Assembly (NCBI GenBank): GCA_964626885.1
Contig: CAZVJA010000146.1
Span: 1-12,796, forward strand
Source: CAZVJA01 sp964626885
GTDB taxonomy: Bacteria; Planctomycetota; Planctomycetia; Planctomycetales; Planctomycetaceae
Reading direction: 5' to 3'
Length of the DNA stretch: 12,796 bases
Part shown: positions 1-7,189 of the stretch, in pieces
How positions within the stretch are numbered: position 1 is the first letter of the stretch
Layout: the number at the start of each line of letters is the position of its first letter
Notes under the pieces: generated by a model
What the model saw: the letters and a program-made list of their open reading frames with translations, nothing else
What the model was told of the DNA's origin: nothing
Databases searched by the model: none
Translations under genes and position numbers: made by a program

Positions 1-50
1 AGTGTCGCCCTCCCGAAGACATCGTTTTGAAACCACCCGCAAGCACTTCG

Positions 51-62
51 ATCCGCGCGGAT
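51..62. repeat. perfect 12-bp GC palindrome at the end of the last gene
   Basis: ATCCGCGCGGAT is a perfect palindrome that shares one base with the stop codon of the DUF1552 gene. No T-run follows on the minus strand in the remaining 50 bases, so an intrinsic terminator is not supported. Nothing else is seen between the stop and the left edge. Confidence 0.35.
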
Positions 63-1366
63 TACACTTCCGCCAGACGTTCGGTGGCGTCGCCGAAGCG
101 GTCCAGACGGACATCGACCTTGTCCATCAGCGAGAGGTAGAGGCGGCACATCTGACGGTTCGATTGCTCGCGATAATCGAGCACCCGTCCGCCGTGGATT
201 TTCCCGCCCCCCCCGCCGACCAGCACCACCGGCAACTGCGTCGCGTCGTGGCCGCCGGTCATCATGCTCGAGCAGAGCATCAGCATCGAATTGTCGAGCG
301 TGGTCCGTTCCCCTTCCTGGATGGCATCGAGCTTGCGCGCGATGTAGGCCAATTGCTGCATGAAGAACTGGTTGACCTTCAGCCAGTCGGCTGTATCGGA
401 GTGCGACAGCAGGTGATGGATCATGTAGTCGACACCGAGGTTGGGGAACCGCAGCGAGCTGTGGTCGTTGTTGAGCTTCAGCGTGCAGATCCGCGTGGTG
501 TCGGTCTGGAAGGCGAGGACCAGAATATCGCACATCAGCCGCATGTGGTCGCCAATGTCCTGCGGCAGGCCGTCGGCCGGGCGAGGGATGTTCGGCTTGT
601 CGAGCGTGGGTCGCCATCCCTGGAACTCGCCGCGCTGTCCTGCCTGATCGATTCGCTGCTCGACGTCGCGGACCGCATCGAGGTATTCATCGAGCTTGCG
701 GCGGTCGGACTGGCTGATTTGCCGACGGAAGTCGCGGGCATCGGCCAGCACCGCGTCGAGCACGCTCTTGTCTCCCTGGTTCACTTCGTCCTTGAATAAA
801 GTGTCGAACGCGAGCGCGGGATACAATTCGAGCGGCGTCGGCGTGGTGGGGGAACTCCACGAAATATGCGAGCTGTACAACATCGAATAATTCTTGTGGA
901 CCGACGGGTTCGACTTCTCGCAGGCGAGGACGAGGCTGGGAACTTTTGTTGATTTGCCGTGGCGCTGCGCGATCACCTGATCGAAGCTCGTGCCCGAGCG
1001 GATTTCTCCACCCGATGCCAGCGGCGCGCCGGAGAGGATGTTGCCGGTCTGCGAGCTGTGGATGTTTCCCTTCAATGCCTCGGCATTGAACAGCCCGCGA
1101 ATGAACAGCATCCGCTCGCGAAAATCCGCCAGCGGGGCCAGCACCTGGCCGAGTTCCATCTGCCGGCCTTCCCCTTTGGCCCACCACTCCTTGCTGTGAA
1201 AACCATTACCCGCGAAAAGGACCGCCAGCCGCACGGGAGCCGTGCTCGCGGCCTTGGCGGCACGGGGTTCATCTCCCCAGACCGCCAGCGATTCCATCCA
1301 GGGGAGCGCCATGCTCACACCGACGCCACGCAAAAACGTACGGCGCGAAAAATGGTGGCGGATCAT
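62..1366 (-). CDS. DUF1552 (HXXSHH-type) Tat-exported protein
   Basis: Exported protein of the DUF1552 family; its biochemical role is not established. The 434-residue product opens with a twin-arginine signal (S-R-R-T-F-L at residues 7-12, then a hydrophobic stretch), which predicts Tat export of a folded protein. Family features: a GNGFHSKEWW segment near 54-62, HSSQTGNILSG near 103-113, and LDN...LPVVLVGGGGG followed by GGR near 357-394. The family's name motif HxxSHH appears here as H-L-L-S-H-S (318-323), so the last histidine is replaced. I chose the ATG at 1366 over the one at 1372 because GAGGAG lies 6 nt before 1366 but directly touches 1372; the two differ by only two residues. It is the last gene of the run, about 120 bp behind the DUF1592-type gene, a classic planctomycete pairing. 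The length is normal for the family. Family assignment is secure; function is unknown. Confidence 0.93.
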   Translation of the reverse strand: MIRHHFSRRTFLRGVGVSMALPWMESLAVWGDEPRAAKAASTAPVRLAVLFAGNGFHSKEWWAKGEGRQMELGQVLAPLADFRERMLFIRGLFNAEALKGNIHSSQTGNILSGAPLASGGEIRSGTSFDQVIAQRHGKSTKVPSLVLACEKSNPSVHKNYSMLYSSHISWSSPTTPTPLELYPALAFDTLFKDEVNQGDKSVLDAVLADARDFRRQISQSDRRKLDEYLDAVRDVEQRIDQAGQRGEFQGWRPTLDKPNIPRPADGLPQDIGDHMRLMCDILVLAFQTDTTRICTLKLNNDHSSLRFPNLGVDYMIHHLLSHSDTADWLKVNQFFMQQLAYIARKLDAIQEGERTTLDNSMLMLCSSMMTGGHDATQLPVVLVGGGGGKIHGGRVLDYREQSNRQMCRLYLSLMDKVDVRLDRFGDATERLAEV

Positions 1367-1372
1367 CGGCAT

Positions 1373-1378
1373 CTCCTC
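1373..1378 (-). promoter_or_regulatory. ribosome binding site deciding the DUF1552 start
   Basis: GAGGAG on the minus strand, 6 nt before the ATG at 1366. It directly abuts the ATG at 1372, so it favours the inner start. Confidence 0.6.
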
Positions 1379-1486
1379 AGCGGCTGAAAAAGACTGGTTG
1401 GCGAATCACCCTTTTGATTCTACACGAACGCAGTCGAAGTAAGAAATCGGAATGTTCAACGAAGCGAGTTTCCCTCGGCACCCTAA

Positions 1487-4400
1487 CTATTCTCCGGCCA
1501 ACATCTCCTTGCCGCGGATTTCACGAAACTGACGGCTGCGGACGATGGCATCGATTGCAACAGAGATACGATACCCCTGCTGCTCCAATCGACTCTGCAT
1601 TTCTTCCAGCAGCGGAGCGTCGGAAAGCTGCACCCCCCGACCCAGCGAGTAGCCGAGCAGTTTGCGGCAAAATTGCTTGAGGAATGCATCACGGCGCGTG
1701 GTCAGCAGATATTTTCGCAGGCCGTCGAGGCCGTTGAATTCGGTGCCGTCCTGCAGACGGACCTGCGTATCGATCGGGCGATCGCCGAGATCCTTTTCCC
1801 GATGCCGGCCGATGGCGTCGAATCCTTCGAGTGCGTAGCCGAACGGATCGATACGAATATGACAGGAGGAGCAGCGGGGGTCGCTGGTATGTTTTTCGAC
1901 GAGTTGCCGGACAGTCAAACCTTGCGTCTCGGTTTCATCTTCGGGAAGTCGTGGAACATCTTTCGGGGGGCGCGGGAGCTTGTCCCCCAATAGCGCCTCC
2001 GCGATCCAGTTGCCGCGCAAAATGGGGCTCGTTCGCGACGCCCCCGACTGTTTTGCAAGGGTGGCTCCCAATCCAAGAATTCCCCCCCGGGCCTGCTGCT
2101 TCATCCCGTCGACGCGCCGCCATTCCGGACCTGTCACTCCCGGGATTCCGTAATGCTTCGCGAGAGACTCGTTCAAGAATGTATGGTCGGCATCCAAAAT
2201 TTCCAGCACCGATCCGTCGCGCTGGAACAAATCGGTGAAGAAGCGGATCGCCTCCTCGTACATTGGGCCTCGCGTTTCGACGAACGTGGGGAAGTGCCGT
2301 TCGCTTTTCTCGTCGAGCGCGTCGAACTCGTAGATGTGCAGCCACTGGCAGGCGAACTCAGTTGACAATCGCCGCACGCGGTCGTCGCGCAACATGCGGC
2401 TCGCTTCGGCGGCGAGCGTGCCAGGCTCCGTCAGTTTTCCGGAGGCGGCGGTCGAGCGCAATTCGGCATCGGGTAACGATGACCACAGAAAATAACTCAG
2501 GCGGCTGGCCAGTTCCCAGTTCGAGATCGGCGCTGCTGACGCGCCCTCCGGCGCTTTCTCCAGACGGTAAAGAAACGCGGGTGAGACAAACACGCGGGCC
2601 AATGTCAGGCGGAGCGCCTCCTCGTGGGGCAGCTTCTCCGCACGCAATTGACGATACAGTCCGCGGAGTTCTTCCAATTCTTTGTCGGAAAGCGGACGCC
2701 GATAAGCAAGCTCCGCAAATTTGAGAACGGCTTCTAAATGTTGCGGCTGGGTGTCAATCAATTGCTGCTTGAAGGCGGTGGCCCGTTCATTGATCGGCTT
2801 GCGGAACGGCTCGAACAGACGTGGGTCGCTGTCCTGCGTGGCGTATTCCATCAGTTGAGCGAAGGCGTCGACGATGGTGAGTGCATCTCGACTGACATAG
2901 TGCAAATCACTCCACAGACGATCGAGTCGTGCCCGCCTTTGCTCGTCGAGCATCAATCGACACAATGGCTCATCTTCACGATGAAACAGCGTGAGCGTAA
3001 CCGCTTCGTCCACCGGAACGATCTGCGAATAGCACAGCGCGGCGGGGAACCAGCTGCGGAAGTCGTCGAATTCCGCTTCAATTTGTTTCCGGGCGGCACT
3101 GCCGTCTTTGACCAGGATCGGCAACTCGGGTCGCAACGCGGAGCCGGTTTCCGGCTTGGCTGCCAAAACCTGCGCTTGTGCGCTTCCTTCGGCCCCCGAT
3201 GGATTGTGCAGCGCGGCGGTGACGACCAGCTCACTGCTTTCGACCAGATCGGCTGGCAAGCGAACTTCAACGACTGACGGCGCCTGTACGCAGAGGTTTG
3301 CCGGGTCGATCGCGGAACCGTCGGGATGTTTGCCGAACAGAGTCGGGTCGAGTCCCCACTTGGCATCTGCCGGCGAAGCGGAGGTCGCCGTACTTGGAGG
3401 TACGCCGATTTTCGGTGCCGAGACGCGTGAACCGGCGAACAGCGGACCTCCGAGCGAGGCCAATTGACGATACAACTGTGCATCGGGGTGATTCTTGTCC
3501 GCCGGTGGACCGCCGATGAGCAGTTGTTGCACGCTTTGTGCCAGCTTCTGCTTCTCGGTTTCGCGTGCCTCCGACTGCCACTGTGCGAGGAGAGATCCGG
3601 CGGGAATCAACGGGCCGCTGGTTCCTCCCTGAACAGGCTCAGTGTAGAAGTGCCAGACATCCGGATGTCCATAACGATCGGCATGGGGATTGCTCGCCAA
3701 TACGTCCGTCGACACGTCGCGCGTCAGATTCCAATCTTGCGGCTTGGCGTCGACCGTCGCGAGAGTGAATTCAACATCGGACAGGTCGCAGGCATGATTC
3801 CCGTCGCGGGGACCGATGAGCAGCGAGACAAGATCCCCCGTCTGGACCGCCAGTTGCTCGACCGGACCAACCGGTACCGCTTTGCTGCCGGCCGATGTTC
3901 CGGTGGCGAGCCGTTGGCGCGTTTTGCCGCGTCGCAGTTCCAGCGACCAGGCGACGCCGTTGCCGCATTCGGGATGTGCATGCGTCACAGTCCCGGCGAC
4001 ACGAATCACTCCGCTGATGGGACTCCGCCAGCCGACCGCTGCCTGTAACGTGGGGGAGGGGTGCACCGTCACGCCGTGCGGCTTCATGTTGCCCGGAACA
4101 CGGACATGCTGATCCGACGAGTTCGCCAGGAGCAGAGGAGTTTCGTGAGTTCCCCATCCTTTCACAAAATCGTAGTTCGCCGCGCTGTTGATGCGTTCTT
4201 TGAAGAGATCGAGATGGAGCGTCGCGTTTGCGCCGATTCCGAGATAATCGAGCCAAGCGGTGAGAGTCTCCGGTTCGACACCGTGCCGCTTCGCAACATC
4301 AGCCACCGGTGGCGCTTGTGACGTGCCGCCCATCTCCGCCGCGGCGTCGAGGCATTTTGCGGCCGATGCGAAGACCCGCGCTCGGCGTGCCACAAGTTCT

Positions 4401-5668
4401 CGGGTGAAATCGCGGACGTCGCGCAACGGGAGATCGGGGTGGCCCGAGGTCGCGAGTCGCGGTTGTTCCCATACCACGAAATCCCCTGCGCTGCCATTAC
4501 CGGCATCACCCGCCCAAAAGTACAAAGTGACGGTGTCACCTGTCGCGGGGGGTGTAATTTTGAGGCGAAGTTCCTGGCGAGACACGAGTGGATTGACCGT
4601 CACGACCCACGGCTTCATGTGACCGACGTTTTGAAACTTCGACAACGATTGCTGCCAACGTGCGACCTCAGCGGCGAGTGCGGCGGCATCTTGCGGCTTT
4701 GCATCCTTCCAGCGGGCACGCAAGGTCTGGAGCACAATTGAGGGCTGTTCACTGTGGAGCAGCTTCCAAAGTGAACCGAGGTACTTTGCGTTCAACCCGC
4801 GCCGGGCGGCAACCTGCTCGACACCCGCATCTCCGGTGGCGAGAGTCTGCTGTTCTTCGAGCGTCGCGGCCAAATACTTATCGAGAGGAAGCTTTCCGGC
4901 GCCATCGGCGAACTCTGTGTAGACCGCCTTGATTTGGGCAAGAATCTCGTCTGTCCAATCCCGTGAGGTCGTTCCGGCAGAAAAGCGAATTCCGTCCGGG
5001 AGAAGCACCGCATGCCGGGCGATCTCCTTACCGGCGTCGAAGTACTTTGTAAGCAGCGCCGGGGACATGACCAGCGCATTGCCGGCATTCGTGAAGCCTT
5101 CTCCCGCGGCGCCGTCGGCGGGAAATTCACTGGCGGGCCGCAGATTGACTCGGGTCAGATCGCGGATCGTGTAAGTGTACTCCGCGTTGCTCAGACGACG
5201 CAGCACTACCGGACCAGGATCGCCCGCCGCCGCATGAGCTTCGGCGTTCAGATATCGCTCCACCCATCCGCGGAGTTGTTTGCGCTGCTCGGAGGCAGGC
5301 TGCGGTGCATCTTTCGGAGGCATCTCGCCGTTGTCGAGCATCTCGGCCACCTTCTGCCATGACTGGGGGGAACGGCGGACATCGTCCAGCGTCCCGAATC
5401 GCTGCAGGTCGAGTTCTCCCTCTTTCTTCTCGGTCGAATGGCAGTCGAGACAAAACTTCTGCAGCAGCGGATGTGTCTCTTTGGCATATTGTGCGGCGAG
5501 CGTTGCGAACGACTCCGTTTCGGCCGCCGAGCACGATACACCGCAACTCGCGAGAGAAAGTATGAGGAGCGTCGAAGAGACAGACCCTTGTCGCAGGAAC
5601 CATCGAATGGAAGAGTTCATGACTATCACCCGTATCCTTCCGCGGAGCCTGAGATTCGTTGTGGCCAT
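1487..5668 (-). CDS. PSCyt1/DUF1587/DUF1595/DUF1592/DUF1588/DUF1585 planctomycete cytochrome-type protein
   Basis: Very large exported protein of 1393 residues with two CxxCH haem-attachment motifs. Domains in order: Sec signal; PSCyt1 with C-L-D-C-H at 73-77 and an MPP motif near 116-118; DUF1587 about 152-220; a long middle region (about 240-900) with no domain I can name, but with two beta-rich segments each opening on MKPxxVTVxP (351-360 and 528-537); DUF1595 about 978-1038; DUF1592 about 1047-1175; DUF1588 about 1193-1290 with C-S-S-C-H at 1266-1270 followed by IDPFGYALEGFD; DUF1585 to the end. The ATG at 5668 overlaps the DUF1501 stop as TGATG and has AAGGGG 10 nt upstream. A downstream ATG at 5620 would give a more compact signal peptide and cannot be excluded. 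L-A-S-C at 39-42 could be a lipobox, so membrane anchoring is possible. It is longer than many family members because of the middle region. A role in periplasmic electron transfer or oxidation is inferred from the haem motifs only. Confidence 0.93.
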   Translation of the reverse strand: MATTNLRLRGRIRVIVMNSSIRWFLRQGSVSSTLLILSLASCGVSCSAAETESFATLAAQYAKETHPLLQKFCLDCHSTEKKEGELDLQRFGTLDDVRRSPQSWQKVAEMLDNGEMPPKDAPQPASEQRKQLRGWVERYLNAEAHAAAGDPGPVVLRRLSNAEYTYTIRDLTRVNLRPASEFPADGAAGEGFTNAGNALVMSPALLTKYFDAGKEIARHAVLLPDGIRFSAGTTSRDWTDEILAQIKAVYTEFADGAGKLPLDKYLAATLEEQQTLATGDAGVEQVAARRGLNAKYLGSLWKLLHSEQPSIVLQTLRARWKDAKPQDAAALAAEVARWQQSLSKFQNVGHMKPWVVTVNPLVSRQELRLKITPPATGDTVTLYFWAGDAGNGSAGDFVVWEQPRLATSGHPDLPLRDVRDFTRELVARRARVFASAAKCLDAAAEMGGTSQAPPVADVAKRHGVEPETLTAWLDYLGIGANATLHLDLFKERINSAANYDFVKGWGTHETPLLLANSSDQHVRVPGNMKPHGVTVHPSPTLQAAVGWRSPISGVIRVAGTVTHAHPECGNGVAWSLELRRGKTRQRLATGTSAGSKAVPVGPVEQLAVQTGDLVSLLIGPRDGNHACDLSDVEFTLATVDAKPQDWNLTRDVSTDVLASNPHADRYGHPDVWHFYTEPVQGGTSGPLIPAGSLLAQWQSEARETEKQKLAQSVQQLLIGGPPADKNHPDAQLYRQLASLGGPLFAGSRVSAPKIGVPPSTATSASPADAKWGLDPTLFGKHPDGSAIDPANLCVQAPSVVEVRLPADLVESSELVVTAALHNPSGAEGSAQAQVLAAKPETGSALRPELPILVKDGSAARKQIEAEFDDFRSWFPAALCYSQIVPVDEAVTLTLFHREDEPLCRLMLDEQRRARLDRLWSDLHYVSRDALTIVDAFAQLMEYATQDSDPRLFEPFRKPINERATAFKQQLIDTQPQHLEAVLKFAELAYRRPLSDKELEELRGLYRQLRAEKLPHEEALRLTLARVFVSPAFLYRLEKAPEGASAAPISNWELASRLSYFLWSSLPDAELRSTAASGKLTEPGTLAAEASRMLRDDRVRRLSTEFACQWLHIYEFDALDEKSERHFPTFVETRGPMYEEAIRFFTDLFQRDGSVLEILDADHTFLNESLAKHYGIPGVTGPEWRRVDGMKQQARGGILGLGATLAKQSGASRTSPILRGNWIAEALLGDKLPRPPKDVPRLPEDETETQGLTVRQLVEKHTSDPRCSSCHIRIDPFGYALEGFDAIGRHREKDLGDRPIDTQVRLQDGTEFNGLDGLRKYLLTTRRDAFLKQFCRKLLGYSLGRGVQLSDAPLLEEMQSRLEQQGYRISVAIDAIVRSRQFREIRGKEMLAGE

Positions 5669-7107
5669 CAACTGAGTACCCCTTGCACCACTTCGCCGTG
5701 AATGTCCGTCAGTCGGTAATCCCGTCCCTGATAACGGAACGTGAGCCGAGTGTGATCGAGACCGAGCAGATGCAGGATCGTCGCGTTCAAATCATGAATG
5801 TGGACCGGATCGCGAACAATATTGTAGGAGTAGTCATCCGTCTCACCGTGCACGATCCCTCCCTTGATCCCCGCGCCGGCCAGCCAGATGGAATAGCAGC
5901 GTGGATGATGATCGCGTCCGTAATCGTCCGCCGTCAGCGTTCCTTGTGAATAGACCGTGCGTCCGAATTCGCCCCCCCAGATCACCAACGTGTCATCGAG
6001 CATTCCTCGTTCGTCGAGTTCCCGAATAAGCGCCGCGGTCGGTTGGTCGGTGTCGTAGCACTGGCTGCGGATGCCGCTGGGGAGGTTGTTGTGTTGATCC
6101 CAGCCGCGATGGTACAGCTGGATGAACCGCACTCCCCGCTCGGCCAGCCGCCGCGCGAGGATGCAGTTGGCGGCATAGGTGCCGGGCTTCTGTGATTCCG
6201 GTCCGTAGCGCTCAAAGACCGATTTCGGTTCCTGCGAGAGGTCCGCAAGTTCCGGCACCGACGACTGCATGCGGAATGCCAGTTCGTACTGGTCGATGCG
6301 AGTCAGTGTTTCGGGATCGTGGTAATCGTCGAATTTGAGGTGATTAAGTGCGGCGACGTCGTCGAGCATCGCACGGCGGCGTTCGTGCGTGATCCCAGGC
6401 GGGTTCGACAGGAACAGCACCGGGTCGCGACCCGGACTGAACCGCACCCCCTGATAGCGCGGCGGCAAAAAGCCGGAGCCCCACATCCGCTCGTGCAGTG
6501 GCTGCGCGTTTGTCGGGCCGCTGGGACGCGAGATCATCACGACAAAGGTAGGCAAGTTGCTGTTTTCCGAACCGAGCCCGTAGGACAACCAAGCCCCCAG
6601 CGACGGGCGACCGGCGATCTGATGCCCGGTCTGTAATAAGGTCATCGCGGGATCGTGATTGATCGCCTCGGTGTGCAGCGAGCGGATCACGCAAATTTGG
6701 TCGGCGATCCGGGCGGTGTGTGGAAGCACTTCGCTCAACCAGATCCCCGATTCCCCCACCTGCCGAAAGCGAAATCTCGAGGGAGCAACCGGGAACCGCT
6801 TTTGCCCGGCGGTCATTCCGGTCAACCGCTGACTTCCACGAATTGATTCCGGCAAGTCCTCGTTGAACCGTTCCTTGAGCCCGGGCTTGTAGTCAAATAA
6901 GTCCAATTGTGACGGTGCACCGGCTTGCGTGAGACAGATGACCCGCTTGGCCTTGGGACGGAAATGCGGCTGCCGCGAGATTTCCTTCTCAACCGCACCG
7001 GCATCGCGTGCCATCAGCGTCGCCAGCGCCGCCGCACCGACTCCCATTCCCCCTTGTCCGAGGAATAGCCGCCGCGACAATCTGTTTTGAATTGTGAAGA
7101 GCGACAT
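5668..7107 (-). CDS. DUF1501 Tat-exported protein, sulfatase/phosphatase-like fold
   Basis: Protein of 479 residues in the DUF1501 family, which is distantly related to the alkaline phosphatase/sulfatase superfamily; substrate and activity are unknown. A twin-arginine signal (S-R-R-L-F-L at 11-16, then a Gly/Ala-rich hydrophobic stretch) predicts Tat export. Family blocks seen: GAPSQLDLFDYKPG (63-76), IRSLHTEAINHDPAM (141-155), GWDQHNNL (335-342), WGGEFGRT (377-384), GRDHHP (397-402) and HIHDLNATILHLLGLDH (436-452). The His/Asp/Glu clusters in the last blocks are likely metal ligands, by analogy with the superfamily. The start at ATG 7107 is preferred over a TTG one codon earlier; no strong ribosome binding site precedes it, only a purine-rich GAGAAAG. 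It lies 82 bp behind the PSCyt1/DUF1549/DUF1553 gene, its usual partner in planctomycetes, and overlaps the next gene by one base, which suggests translational coupling. Confidence 0.94.
   Translation of the reverse strand: MSLFTIQNRLSRRLFLGQGGMGVGAAALATLMARDAGAVEKEISRQPHFRPKAKRVICLTQAGAPSQLDLFDYKPGLKERFNEDLPESIRGSQRLTGMTAGQKRFPVAPSRFRFRQVGESGIWLSEVLPHTARIADQICVIRSLHTEAINHDPAMTLLQTGHQIAGRPSLGAWLSYGLGSENSNLPTFVVMISRPSGPTNAQPLHERMWGSGFLPPRYQGVRFSPGRDPVLFLSNPPGITHERRRAMLDDVAALNHLKFDDYHDPETLTRIDQYELAFRMQSSVPELADLSQEPKSVFERYGPESQKPGTYAANCILARRLAERGVRFIQLYHRGWDQHNNLPSGIRSQCYDTDQPTAALIRELDERGMLDDTLVIWGGEFGRTVYSQGTLTADDYGRDHHPRCYSIWLAGAGIKGGIVHGETDDYSYNIVRDPVHIHDLNATILHLLGLDHTRLTFRYQGRDYRLTDIHGEVVQGVLS
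5679..5684 (-). promoter_or_regulatory. possible ribosome binding site for the DUF1592-type gene
   Basis: AAGGGG on the minus strand, 10 nt before the ATG at 5668 and inside the end of the DUF1501 coding sequence. The spacing is slightly long. Together with the TGATG overlap it fits coupled translation of the two genes. Confidence 0.35.
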
Positions 7108-7189
7108 CAAACTTTCTCACCCGACAAACTTCAGATCCAGCTCTCTCGTATCGTAAAGCAAATCACTTGCGGCCTTCGGCTCCGAACGC

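Noticed and set aside
2..799. Long plus-strand open frame (265 codons) opposite the DUF1552 gene
   Set aside because: The opposite strand encodes a well-conserved DUF1552 protein; this frame has no recognisable domain and no start signal, and is a GC-driven shadow.
1417..1422. TAGAAT as a -10 box ahead of the DUF1552 gene
   Set aside because: No acceptable -35 lies at the right distance (TTCTTA at 17 bp is poor), and the gene is most simply read from the upstream transcript.
7169..7189. Small hairpin-like sequence (TTCGG-AG-CCGAA) after the DUF1549/DUF1553 gene
   Set aside because: The loop is only 2 nt and no T-run follows, so it is not a credible terminator.
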